Of a stretch of 22,594 bases of DNA, positions 1 to 7,536 are shown one piece after another. Source of the DNA: an uncultured Prevotella sp. Lineage in GTDB: Bacteria; Bacteroidota; Bacteroidia; Bacteroidales; Bacteroidaceae. A model generated the notes under the pieces. That model saw nothing but the letters and a program-made list of their open reading frames with translations, searched no databases and was not told the origin of the DNA. The stretch is from positions 1-22,594 of the forward strand of contig CAAGFF010000221.1 of assembly GCA_900769055.1 (NCBI GenBank). The letters run 5' to 3'. The position numbers were made by a program, and so were the translations under genes. Numbering within the stretch: position 1 is the first letter of the stretch; the number at the start of each line of letters is the position of its first letter.

Positions 1-1641
1 AGCAGGGACATTGTATATGGGCAAAGTGTACACCGCAACGAGTTCGGCATTGAGGGAGGACTATTCTGGAGCCCGGACGGCAACAGGCTCGCCTTCTACC
101 GCATGGACCAGAGCATGGTCACCGACTATCCTCTCGTAGACATAGACACACGGGTGGCAGAACTGGCACCAGAGAAATATCCCATGGCGGGAATGACATC
201 CCACAAGGTTACAGTAGGCATCTACGACCTGACTACAGGCAATACCGTTTATCTTAAGGCTGGTGACCCTACGGACAGATATTTCACCAACATCTGCTGG
301 AGTCCTGACAGCAAGACGGTATACATGTTCGAGCTTAACCGCGAACAGAACGATTGCCGTCTCGTAAGCTACAATGCGGACAACGGAGAAAAGAAGGCTG
401 AGCTATACAAAGAGCAAGACGACAAATATGTTGAGCCGCTGCATCCAATAGTCTTCCTGCCTTGGGACAGCTCGAAATTCATCATGCAAAGTCAGAAAGA
501 CGGCTACAACCATCTGTACCTCTTCAATGCTGACGGCAAGGAGATAAGGCAAATAACCAAAGGCAACTGGGTGGTGATGGACATGCTTGGCTTCAATGCC
601 AAGGAAAAGACCATTGTTTATTCATCCAACGAGATTAACCCAATACTGCGCAACACCTTCGCCACAACTGTTGACGGAACCAAGACCAAGCTGCTTGACA
701 ACGGCAAGGGCTACCACTATGCTTCGCTGAGCGGCAAAAGCGGCTACGTTCTTGACAGATACTCTGAGCCAGACGTGCCACGTGCCATTGACATAACGCC
801 AGCAACAATAAAGGCCAAAAACACGTCATTGGCATACTTCAGGGCTGAAAATCCATGGAAAGACTATGCTGTTCCGGAATACTCATGTGGAAGCATAAAG
901 GCCGCCGATGGCACAACAGACCTGTTCTACAGGATGGTGAAGCCAGTAAACTTTGATGAGACCAAGAAATATCCCACCATTATATATGTATATGGTGGCC
1001 CTCATGCACACAATGTAGATGCCACTTGGCATTATGGCAGCAGGGGATGGGAGACATACATGGCACAGAAAGGCTACCTGCTGTTCATTCTCGACAACAG
1101 AGGAAGTGAAAACAGGGGAAAGGACTTTGAGCAGGCTACTTTCAGACACCTCGGACAGGAGGAGATGAAAGACCAGATGAAGGGTGTGGAATACCTGAAG
1201 TCTCTTCCATACGTTGACGAGTCGCGCATGGGTGTGCACGGCTGGAGCTTCGGAGGCTTCATGACAACATCGCTCATGACAAACTATCCAGATGTATTCA
1301 AGGTTGGAGTAGCTGGAGGACCAGTTATAGACTGGAAATGGTATGAGGTGATGTATGGAGAACGATATATGGACACGCCAGAAAGCAATCCGGAAGGATA
1401 CGAGCAGACAAGCCTCATCAGCAAGGCCAAGAACCTTAAGGGCAAACTGCAGATAATCATTGGTCTGAACGACCCCGTAGTGGTTCCGCAACATGCTCTC
1501 TCATTCATCAAGGAGTGCATCCTGCAAGGCACTCAGCCCGACTTCTTCGTCTATCCCGGTGAGCCGCACAACATGCGAGGACACCAGAGCACTCACTTGC
1601 ATGAGCGCATATCGCAGTATTTCGATGACTACCTGAAGTAA
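1..1641 (+). CDS. Dipeptidyl peptidase IV-like S9 peptidase (5' end cut off)
   Basis: Serine exopeptidase of the prolyl oligopeptidase clan (S9), DPP IV-like. Such enzymes remove dipeptides, typically X-Pro, from peptide N-termini in the periplasm or at the surface. The reading frame is open from base 1, and the bases before the first in-frame ATG (103) already encode conserved propeller sequence (VHRNEFGIEGGLFWSPDG). The gene therefore starts upstream of the window and 103 is not its start. About 546 residues are visible of the 700-plus usual for the family. The N-terminal part is the beta-propeller; the C-terminal part is an alpha/beta-hydrolase domain. The catalytic triad is visible: Ser in GWSFGG (codon 1246-1248), Asp in GLNDPVVVP (1471-1473) and His in GEPHNM (1567-1569). 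A signal peptide would lie outside the window. The next gene, 53 bases on, is also a peptidase. The family call is firm; substrate preference is inferred. Confidence 0.93.
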   Translation, partial: SRDIVYGQSVHRNEFGIEGGLFWSPDGNRLAFYRMDQSMVTDYPLVDIDTRVAELAPEKYPMAGMTSHKVTVGIYDLTTGNTVYLKAGDPTDRYFTNICWSPDSKTVYMFELNREQNDCRLVSYNADNGEKKAELYKEQDDKYVEPLHPIVFLPWDSSKFIMQSQKDGYNHLYLFNADGKEIRQITKGNWVVMDMLGFNAKEKTIVYSSNEINPILRNTFATTVDGTKTKLLDNGKGYHYASLSGKSGYVLDRYSEPDVPRAIDITPATIKAKNTSLAYFRAENPWKDYAVPEYSCGSIKAADGTTDLFYRMVKPVNFDETKKYPTIIYVYGGPHAHNVDATWHYGSRGWETYMAQKGYLLFILDNRGSENRGKDFEQATFRHLGQEEMKDQMKGVEYLKSLPYVDESRMGVHGWSFGGFMTTSLMTNYPDVFKVGVAGGPVIDWKWYEVMYGERYMDTPESNPEGYEQTSLISKAKNLKGKLQIIIGLNDPVVVPQHALSFIKECILQGTQPDFFVYPGEPHNMRGHQSTHLHERISQYFDDYLK

Positions 1642-1694
1642 GGCGCCTTACATATAATTATCATTACATAACAAGACCATAATCAGATGTAGAT

Positions 1695-3002
1695 ATGATG
1701 AACAGCTTCCGTAAGACATCGTGGATTCTGCTATTCCTGCTGTTGTCCATGCAGGCCATAGCATACGACAAGGCTATAATGGACAGGCTTGCGGCCCTGC
1801 CGGGAATTAGCAAGGTGGAACCTCTTGAAAGCGAGGCTTATCAAGACAAATATGTCATGTTCATAAAACAGCAGGTTGCTCATGACAATGCCTCAGCAGG
1901 CACATTCGACCAGCGGCTTGTAGTATGCCACGTTGGGTTCGACCGTCCGACCATCCTTGTCACAGAAGGCTATTATGCCCATTACGCACTCAGAAAAGGA
2001 TATCAGGAAGAGTTGTCGAAAATTCTCAATGCCAACGTCATTACTGTTGAATACAGATATTTCGCCGAGTCGGTGCCGCAGCCATGCAATTGGGACTACC
2101 TCACCGTAGAGAACTCGCTTTACGACCTGCATAACGTAAACATGACATTCAGAAAGGTTTACAACGACAAATGGATAGCATCAGGTATCAGCAAGGGCGG
2201 ACAGACAACAATGTTCTACAGGGCTTTCTTCCCTGATGACGTCGATGTCTCCGTGCCATACGTTGCCCCCTTGAACAAGAGTACTGAGGACGGACGCCAC
2301 GAGCCTTTCCTGTCAAAGACTGTGGGAACAAAAGCAGAGAGGAAACTGATTGCCGATTTACAGACCGAGCTTTGCAAGCGCAAGAACAATCTCATGCCTA
2401 TGCTCCGTAGCCTTTGCGAGAATCGTGGCTACACATTCCGCGTGCCTGTTGAGGATATTTTCGACTATATGGTGTTGGAATATCCGTTTGCCATCTGGCA
2501 ATGGGGCACTCCGATGAGCGATATTCCGTCAGTAACGGCTGATGACAAGACACTCTTTGACCACCTGCTCAAGATTAACGAGCCTGACTATTTCGCAGAG
2601 CAGTCGCCTTTCCTTCCTTTTAATGTACAGGCAGCAAGAGAGCTGGGCTACTATGGCTATGACATGAAACCATTCAGGAAATATTTCTCCATCAAGACAA
2701 CAGAGGACTACCTGCACAGGATAATGCTTCCAGCAGAGTTTGCAAACGTGAAATTTGACAAGACACTGTATAACAGGACCATGAAGTTCCTTAAGGAGAA
2801 TGACCCGAGGATGATATACATCTACGGAAGCATAGACCCTTGGAGCGCATCGGGCGTAGCTGGGCTGAAATTCCTGAAAAACAAACATAATATTAAGGTA
2901 TATATGCTTGAAGGCGGTAGCCACCGCACAAGAATAAACTCCTTTGCAGAGCCAGAAAGACAAGAGATAATATCTACGCTGAAGGACTGGCTCGGCATGT
3001 AG
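1695..3002 (+). CDS. Secreted S37-family (PS-10 type) aminopeptidase
   Basis: Serine peptidase resembling MEROPS family S37, whose founding member is the Streptomyces tripeptidyl aminopeptidase PS-10. The 435-residue protein opens with a signal peptide: basic FRK, a hydrophobic core WILLFLLLSM, and a likely cleavage after AIA at residue 23, so it should be exported. A plausible triad is Ser166 in GISKGG, Asp381 in SIDPWSASG and His410 in GGSHRTR, in the order and spacing of an alpha/beta hydrolase. The start could be Met1 or Met2 because the gene opens with two ATGs, and no Shine-Dalgarno is seen, as is normal in this phylum. No terminator or TAnnTTTG promoter separates it from the DPP IV gene upstream, so the two may be co-transcribed. 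Together they would trim extracellular or periplasmic peptides to di- and tripeptides. The exact specificity is inferred. Confidence 0.85.
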   Translation: MMNSFRKTSWILLFLLLSMQAIAYDKAIMDRLAALPGISKVEPLESEAYQDKYVMFIKQQVAHDNASAGTFDQRLVVCHVGFDRPTILVTEGYYAHYALRKGYQEELSKILNANVITVEYRYFAESVPQPCNWDYLTVENSLYDLHNVNMTFRKVYNDKWIASGISKGGQTTMFYRAFFPDDVDVSVPYVAPLNKSTEDGRHEPFLSKTVGTKAERKLIADLQTELCKRKNNLMPMLRSLCENRGYTFRVPVEDIFDYMVLEYPFAIWQWGTPMSDIPSVTADDKTLFDHLLKINEPDYFAEQSPFLPFNVQAARELGYYGYDMKPFRKYFSIKTTEDYLHRIMLPAEFANVKFDKTLYNRTMKFLKENDPRMIYIYGSIDPWSASGVAGLKFLKNKHNIKVYMLEGGSHRTRINSFAEPERQEIISTLKDWLGM

Positions 3003-3078
3003 AAGACAGCAGGGAACAAATGCGATAGACGTAAGAAAAAAACAAAGACAAACAAAACATTTCAACAACATAGAAATC

Positions 3079-4347
3079 ATGAGAATACTATTGTTAGGAA
3101 GTGGCGGCAGGGAGCACGCCCTGGCATGGAAAATTGCACAAAGCAAGAAAGTGGAGAAGCTCTTCATAGCCCCTGGCAACGCTGGCACAGGTAACTGCGG
3201 AGAGAATGTTGCCATTGGAGTAAACGACTTCGACAGACTGAAGGAATTTGCATTGGAAAACAATGTCAATATGGTTGTCGTAGGTCCGGAAGACCCACTG
3301 GTGAACGGCATCTATGATGCTTTCAAGACTGATGAGCGCACCAACAGCATCCCCGTGATTGGTCCTTCAAAACAGGGTGCCGTACTTGAGGGCAGCAAGG
3401 ACTTCGCTAAAGCATTCATGGCACGCCACGGCATTCCGACAGCACGCTATCAGACATTCAACGGAACGAACATTGAGGAAGGACTTAAGTTCCTCGAAAC
3501 GCTGAAGGCACCCTACGTGCTCAAGGCTGACGGCCTGTGCGCAGGCAAGGGAGTGCTTATTGTCCCAACACTCGAAGAGGCAAAGAAGGAGTTTAAGGAA
3601 ATGCTCGGCGGAATGTTCGGCAACGCATCTGCCAATGTTGTAATCGAGGAATTCCTTAGCGGTATCGAGTGCTCAGTATTCGTTCTTACCGATGGCAAGA
3701 ACTATAAGATACTGCCAGAGGCAAAGGACTACAAGAGAATTGGCGAGCACGATACAGGCTTGAACACAGGCGGCATGGGAAGCGTAACGCCAGTACCATT
3801 CGCAACACCTGAATGGATGAAGAAGGTTGAGGACAGAATAATCCGTCCAACTGTTGACGGACTGGCAGAAGAAGGAATAGACTACAAAGGCTTCATTTTC
3901 TTCGGACTGATTAATGTTGACGGAGAGCCAATGGTTATCGAGTATAACTGCCGAATGGGCGACCCGGAGACAGAGAGTGTGATGCTGAGACTGAAAAGCG
4001 ACATCGTTGACCTGTTTGAGGGTGTTGCCAATGGCGACCTCGACAGCCGTAACATAGAATTTGACGAGCGAGCAGCTGTATGCGTAATGCTTGTAAGCGG
4101 TGGATACCCAGAGGCATATAAGAAAGGCTACACTATAAGTGGACTCGACAAAGTGGAAGGCAGCATCGTATTCCACAGCGGTACGGCACTAAAGGATGGC
4201 AATGTTGTTACCAATGGCGGCAGGGTTATTGCCGTCAGCTCATATGGCAACAACAAGGAAGAAGCTCTGCAGAAAAGCTTCGAAGAGGCTAAGAAGATAG
4301 AGTTTACAGACAAATACTTCCGTAGAGACATAGGACAGGACCTGTAA
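3079..4347 (+). CDS. purD: Phosphoribosylamine-glycine ligase (GAR synthetase)
   Basis: Cytosolic ATP-grasp enzyme of purine synthesis. It joins glycine to 5-phosphoribosylamine using ATP to give glycinamide ribonucleotide. The 422-residue length matches the family. The N-terminal domain begins MRILLLGSGGREHALAWKI, the usual PurD opening; GPEDPLVNGI follows. The ATP-grasp region carries KADGLCAGKGV, and the metal/ATP site shows EYNCRMGDPETE. The C-terminal domain is complete. The start is fixed by the conserved N-terminus; there is no obvious ribosome binding site. The 76-base leader holds no TAnnTTTG promoter that I can see and no recognisable purine riboswitch. The gene stands alone among purine genes here, so the pathway is dispersed. 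A hairpin lies just downstream. Confidence 0.97.
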   Translation: MRILLLGSGGREHALAWKIAQSKKVEKLFIAPGNAGTGNCGENVAIGVNDFDRLKEFALENNVNMVVVGPEDPLVNGIYDAFKTDERTNSIPVIGPSKQGAVLEGSKDFAKAFMARHGIPTARYQTFNGTNIEEGLKFLETLKAPYVLKADGLCAGKGVLIVPTLEEAKKEFKEMLGGMFGNASANVVIEEFLSGIECSVFVLTDGKNYKILPEAKDYKRIGEHDTGLNTGGMGSVTPVPFATPEWMKKVEDRIIRPTVDGLAEEGIDYKGFIFFGLINVDGEPMVIEYNCRMGDPETESVMLRLKSDIVDLFEGVANGDLDSRNIEFDERAAVCVMLVSGGYPEAYKKGYTISGLDKVEGSIVFHSGTALKDGNVVTNGGRVIAVSSYGNNKEEALQKSFEEAKKIEFTDKYFRRDIGQDL

Positions 4348-4377
4348 TATCAGCCTGTCAGAAGACTACCTCTTGCG

Positions 4378-4411
4378 CCCTCCTGCTCCAAAGAACTTTG
4401 TGGCAGGAGGG
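4378..4411. other. Imperfect hairpin downstream of purD
   Basis: The arms CCCTCCTGC and GCAGGAGGG pair over 9 bp. An inner CAAA/TTTG stem is separated from them by a two-base mismatch, and the loop is GAAC. Neither strand carries a T-run after the stem, so it is not a standard intrinsic terminator. It may be a processing or attenuating structure between purD and the membrane-protein gene. Confidence 0.5.
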
Positions 4412-4454
4412 TGTGGCAACATGACAAACAAGGAATTAGACTTTGGTTGGACAC

Positions 4455-5393
4455 ATGCAGAAAAGACTACAAAACAGGATAGCTGAGAGCAGATGGGCAC
4501 TGACTATCTGCCTGATATATGCTGCCGGTATATTGCTGTTGGAAGGCGTTATAGAGAAAGGCTTATGGCTACAGACTGCTTGCCTTGCCATATCTACGCT
4601 GATGATGGTTGAACTGAACAACAGCAACTCGCTGATACGCATATACAGCCGTATGGTATCATGCTCATTTCTCGTACTCAACGTAATGCTTCCACAGCAG
4701 GCGGAGTCTGCCGAGGGAGCAATAGTGCAGTTGTGCATCATTGGTTTCTACCTATCGCTGTTCCATGCCTATCAGGACAAGCGCGCCCCAGGATGGGTGT
4801 TCTACGCATTCATGTCTGTAGGTCTCGCAAGTCTTGTATGGGTACAGATGCTGTACTATGTTCCGTTGCTGTGGATACTGCTTGCCACCAACATCCTTGC
4901 TTTCAGCGGGCGCACTTTCTGGGCATCGGTACTTGGTCTCGCCCTACCCTATTGGGGTCTCTTGGCATACCACCTGCTTCAGGGCAACCTGCAACCATTT
5001 GCCGACCATTTCTGCAAACTTGCGGAATTTGGGCCAATTGCTGGAATAGATACCTTAAACGGCAATATCTGCCTGACAATGGTCTTTGTCGCAATAATGT
5101 CTCTCACAGGTATCATCCATTTCCTGCGCAACAGCTACATGGACAAGATACGTACAAGGATGTTATTCGAGATGTTCATCACCATGGTTGTAGTAACCAT
5201 GATATTCATCGTCCTGCAACCTCAGCATGGTCCGAAGATTATTAGCATTCTGATAGTATCGGCTGCGCCACTGATAGGACACTTCCTTGCTCTGACATCC
5301 ACGAAAGCAACCAACATTGCCTTCATTGTCATACTGACAACATCGTTAATCATAACTGCAATAAACTTATGGGTGCCCTTATCGATATTCTAA
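4455..5393 (+). CDS. Polytopic inner-membrane protein of unknown function
   Basis: I do not recognise a characterised family. The 312-residue protein is almost entirely hydrophobic, with roughly ten to eleven candidate membrane helices, for example ALTICLIYAAGILLLEGVI near the start and IAFIVILTTSLIITAINLW at the end, joined by short loops. The motif ELNNSNSLIRIYSRM lies between the second and third helices. General character recalls the multi-pass DUF6427-type proteins of Bacteroidetes, but this is a weak impression. I chose the ATG at 4455; an in-frame TTG at 4443 would add only four residues and has no support. The 3' end overlaps the next gene by 25 bases, which suggests translational coupling to the YqaA-like protein. 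The gene sits 107 bases after purD, behind a hairpin. Confidence 0.75.
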   Translation: MQKRLQNRIAESRWALTICLIYAAGILLLEGVIEKGLWLQTACLAISTLMMVELNNSNSLIRIYSRMVSCSFLVLNVMLPQQAESAEGAIVQLCIIGFYLSLFHAYQDKRAPGWVFYAFMSVGLASLVWVQMLYYVPLLWILLATNILAFSGRTFWASVLGLALPYWGLLAYHLLQGNLQPFADHFCKLAEFGPIAGIDTLNGNICLTMVFVAIMSLTGIIHFLRNSYMDKIRTRMLFEMFITMVVVTMIFIVLQPQHGPKIISILIVSAAPLIGHFLALTSTKATNIAFIVILTTSLIITAINLWVPLSIF

Positions 5394-5833
5394 TAGATTT
5401 CGGCTATTGGGGTATGCTTGCAGCGGCATTCCTTGCCGGCAGCTTCTTTCCTTTCAGTAGCGAGGCCGTTATGACAGCACTCGTTGCCGTAGGACTTGAC
5501 CCGGTTCAGCTAACCATTTACGCCACCATTGGTAATGTGGCTGGAGGACTATTTAATTATGGTGTAGGCAGAATGGGAAGACTCGACTGGATAGAGAGAT
5601 ATCTGCACGTGAGCAAGGAAAGCTTAGACAAAGCGACTAAGTTCATGGGAGGACATGGTGCGTGGATGGGATTTTTCGCATTCGTTCCAATACTCGGTAG
5701 TGCTATTACCATATGTCTTGGACTTATGAGGGCAAACATAATAATATCAGTTATCAGCATAACGCTGGGAAAGTTCATCAGATACGCAATACTCGCATAC
5801 ATCCTTATGTGCGGACAATCTATGCTGGCATGA
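5369..5833 (+). CDS. YqaA/DedA-like membrane protein
   Basis: A 154-residue integral membrane protein of the DedA/SNARE-associated superfamily, closest in layout to YqaA. Visible family features are an early FFPFSSEAVM segment (compare the proline-serine-glutamate pattern of YqaA), the helix TIYATIGNVAGGLFNYGVGR, then FFAFVPILGSAITICLGLMR and a terminal SITLGKFIRYAILAYI. DedA-superfamily proteins include lipid flippases or transporters acting on undecaprenyl phosphate or phospholipids, but YqaA itself is poorly characterised, so the substrate is unknown. The ATG at 5369 lies inside the end of the preceding gene (25-base overlap). No ribosome binding site is evident, which fits coupled translation. 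Confidence 0.82.
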   Translation: MGALIDILIDFGYWGMLAAAFLAGSFFPFSSEAVMTALVAVGLDPVQLTIYATIGNVAGGLFNYGVGRMGRLDWIERYLHVSKESLDKATKFMGGHGAWMGFFAFVPILGSAITICLGLMRANIIISVISITLGKFIRYAILAYILMCGQSMLA

Positions 5834-5863
5834 CAACCGAAGAACGACATTCAAATTCCGAAT

Positions 5864-6697
5864 ATGAGAAAACTCACATACATTATTATATTAGCACTAT
5901 CTGTCATAGCAACATCCTGCAAGAACAATGCAGGCAAGGACACACGAACTATAACCGTGAGCATAGAGCCTTTGCGTTTCCTCACTGAGCAGATTGCCGG
6001 CAACCGGTTCAACGTCACGGTTCTCGTCAGACCGGGAGGAAGCCCGGAGACCTACGAGCCTACAGCCAAGCAACTTACAGAACTTGCCCACAGCGACCTG
6101 TACGTCAAGGTTGGAGATTTAGGATTTGAGCGGACGTGGTTCAAGAGGATAATGCAGAATGCGCCACACACTATTGTCGTTGACGCAAGCGAAGGCATCC
6201 AAAGAGAATTGTCCATCAACGGTATTCCCGACCCGCATGTCTGGATGAGTGCGTCAAACGCCATAACCATGGCAAACAACATATATAACAAGCTGGTAGA
6301 GATTGACAAGAAGGACAGTGCTTTCTTTAAGGGAAATCTACTGGCTCTTACAGAAAGGCTAAGAGCGGTAGACACCACTGTGAGAGGAAACATTACCCGC
6401 GACAAAACCAAGGCTTTCATTATCTATCATCCGGCCCTTACATACTTTGCACGTGACTATGGCCTTGTGCAGATACCCATTGAGGAGGAAGGCAGAGAAC
6501 CTTCTGCTGCACAGCTTAAAGACGTAATCAGCAAGGGAAAGGAAGAAAATGTCAAGGTAATGTTCGTGCAGAAGGAATTTGCCAACAGAAACATTGACAT
6601 CATCAAGAAAAGCCTCAATGTGAAGGCTGTACCTATTAATCCTCTCAGCTACCATATAGACGAGGAAATGATGAAAATATCCAAACTGCTGAAATGA
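5864..6697 (+). CDS. Metal ABC transporter substrate-binding lipoprotein (ZnuA-like)
   Basis: Cluster A-I solute-binding protein that would capture Zn(II) or Mn(II) outside the inner membrane. The N-terminus is a lipoprotein signal ending IATSC, with the lipidated Cys at residue 19. The following residues (KNN) are not acidic, so they give no sign of a Bacteroidetes surface-export signal. Candidate metal ligands are Glu35 (SIEPL), His125 (DPHVW) and His189 (YHPAL). Where classical ZnuA proteins have a first histidine in a DPHTYEP-like motif, this one has SPETYEP, so Glu62 may substitute. The His-rich loop found in many zinc-specific members is absent. The length, 277 residues, is slightly short. 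The stop overlaps the start of the ATPase gene (ATGA), which shows a shared operon. Zinc versus manganese cannot be decided from sequence alone. Confidence 0.9.
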   Translation: MRKLTYIIILALSVIATSCKNNAGKDTRTITVSIEPLRFLTEQIAGNRFNVTVLVRPGGSPETYEPTAKQLTELAHSDLYVKVGDLGFERTWFKRIMQNAPHTIVVDASEGIQRELSINGIPDPHVWMSASNAITMANNIYNKLVEIDKKDSAFFKGNLLALTERLRAVDTTVRGNITRDKTKAFIIYHPALTYFARDYGLVQIPIEEEGREPSAAQLKDVISKGKEENVKVMFVQKEFANRNIDIIKKSLNVKAVPINPLSYHIDEEMMKISKLLK

Positions 6698-7401
6698 ACC
6701 CTATCATAAAACTCGACAACATATCGGCAAGCTACGATGGCAAGCAGGTGCTAACGGATGTGTCACTGACTATCTTCGATGATGACTACCTTGGTATCAT
6801 TGGTCCCAATGGCGGCGGCAAGACCACACTTGTGAAAGTCATTCTCGGACTGAAGAAGGCAGACAAAGGACGAATAAGCTTTTTCAAAGAGGGAAAGCCT
6901 GTGGAGAACATCAACATAGGCTATCTTCCGCAATACTCATCCATAGACCGCAACTTCCCCATATCGGTTTACGATGTAGTTCTCTCTGGTCTTAGCTCGC
7001 AGAAACCTTTCCTACGACCGTTCACCAGCAACCAACACCAACAGGTCAGGGAGACCCTCAGCCGCATGGAACTTGACACCTTCACTCAACGGCATATCGG
7101 CTCACTGAGCGGCGGACAGCTGCAGAGGGTTCTGCTGGCAAGGGCTATAGTGTCACGTCCAGATGTGGTGATACTTGACGAGCCCGACACCTACGTGGAC
7201 AACAGATTCCGTGAACAGATGTACCAGATGCTTGAGGCAACAAACAAGGAATGCGCAGTGGTAATAGTCAGTCACGACATAGCCGAAATACTGCAATACA
7301 CCAAACATGTGGCGTGTGTGAACCATACGCTTCACTACCACTCCCACGCTGACATGCCAAAGGAGAAACTGGAGCAACATTTCCTGAATATGACACCATA
7401 G
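6694..7401 (+). CDS. Metal ABC transporter ATP-binding protein (ZnuC-like)
   Basis: Cytosolic ATPase that should power a Zn/Mn-type importer with the preceding binding protein. The Walker A motif GPNGGGKTT is at residues 37-45, the signature LSGGQ at 138-142, and Walker B VVILDEPD around 158-165 with Asp162 and Glu163. The switch histidine lies in VSHD. The D-loop reads DEPDTYVD rather than the more usual DEPTSGVD; this is a family-level variation and should not abolish activity. The 235-residue length is typical. The start is set by the ATGA overlap with the binding-protein gene. A membrane permease (ZnuB type) normally completes the operon, but none follows: the next gene, 135 bases on, has its own promoter and is unrelated. 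Confidence 0.92.
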   Translation: MNPIIKLDNISASYDGKQVLTDVSLTIFDDDYLGIIGPNGGGKTTLVKVILGLKKADKGRISFFKEGKPVENINIGYLPQYSSIDRNFPISVYDVVLSGLSSQKPFLRPFTSNQHQQVRETLSRMELDTFTQRHIGSLSGGQLQRVLLARAIVSRPDVVILDEPDTYVDNRFREQMYQMLEATNKECAVVIVSHDIAEILQYTKHVACVNHTLHYHSHADMPKEKLEQHFLNMTP

Positions 7402-7491
7402 CACAAAGCTATCGGCAAAGCTTAAACTTGAACGGACTCTGAAAATAATTAAATATTTTGCCGTGTTTTCTTCATTCTAAGCTAAATGTGC

Positions 7492-7499
7492 TATCTTTG
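7492..7499 (+). promoter_or_regulatory. -7 box of promoter for the DUF2723 gene
   Basis: TATCTTTG matches the Bacteroidetes -7 consensus TAnnTTTG and is followed by C, as is common. It lies 37 bases before the ATG at 7537. No good TTTG -33 box sits at the expected 19-21 bp; the nearest TTTG (7457-7460) is too far. The leader is AT-rich without a Shine-Dalgarno. Confidence 0.65.
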
Positions 7500-7536
7500 C
7501 AGAATATTTGAAATAATAATTTATCAACAATAAGAA

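Noticed and set aside
883..1494. A 203-codon - strand reading frame
   Set aside because: It lies entirely opposite the catalytic domain of the DPP IV-like peptidase, and its composition shows no domain or signal.
3003..3078. A purine riboswitch before purD
   Set aside because: The leader is only 76 bases, A-rich, and lacks the conserved paired elements and loops of a purine or PRPP riboswitch.
2529..3311. A 260-codon - strand reading frame
   Set aside because: It is antisense to the end of the S37 peptidase and the start of purD, both with intact active-site motifs on the + strand.
4443..4454. TTG as start of the membrane-protein gene
   Set aside because: It adds four residues only, has no ribosome binding site, and an ATG follows at 4455.
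4661..5245. A 194-codon + strand frame inside the membrane-protein gene
   Set aside because: It is out of frame with a strongly hydrophobic, regular membrane protein; its own product is Cys/Arg/Pro-rich and unlike any protein family.
7457..7460. TTTG as the -33 box of the DUF2723 promoter
   Set aside because: It is 31 bp from the -7 box instead of about 20.
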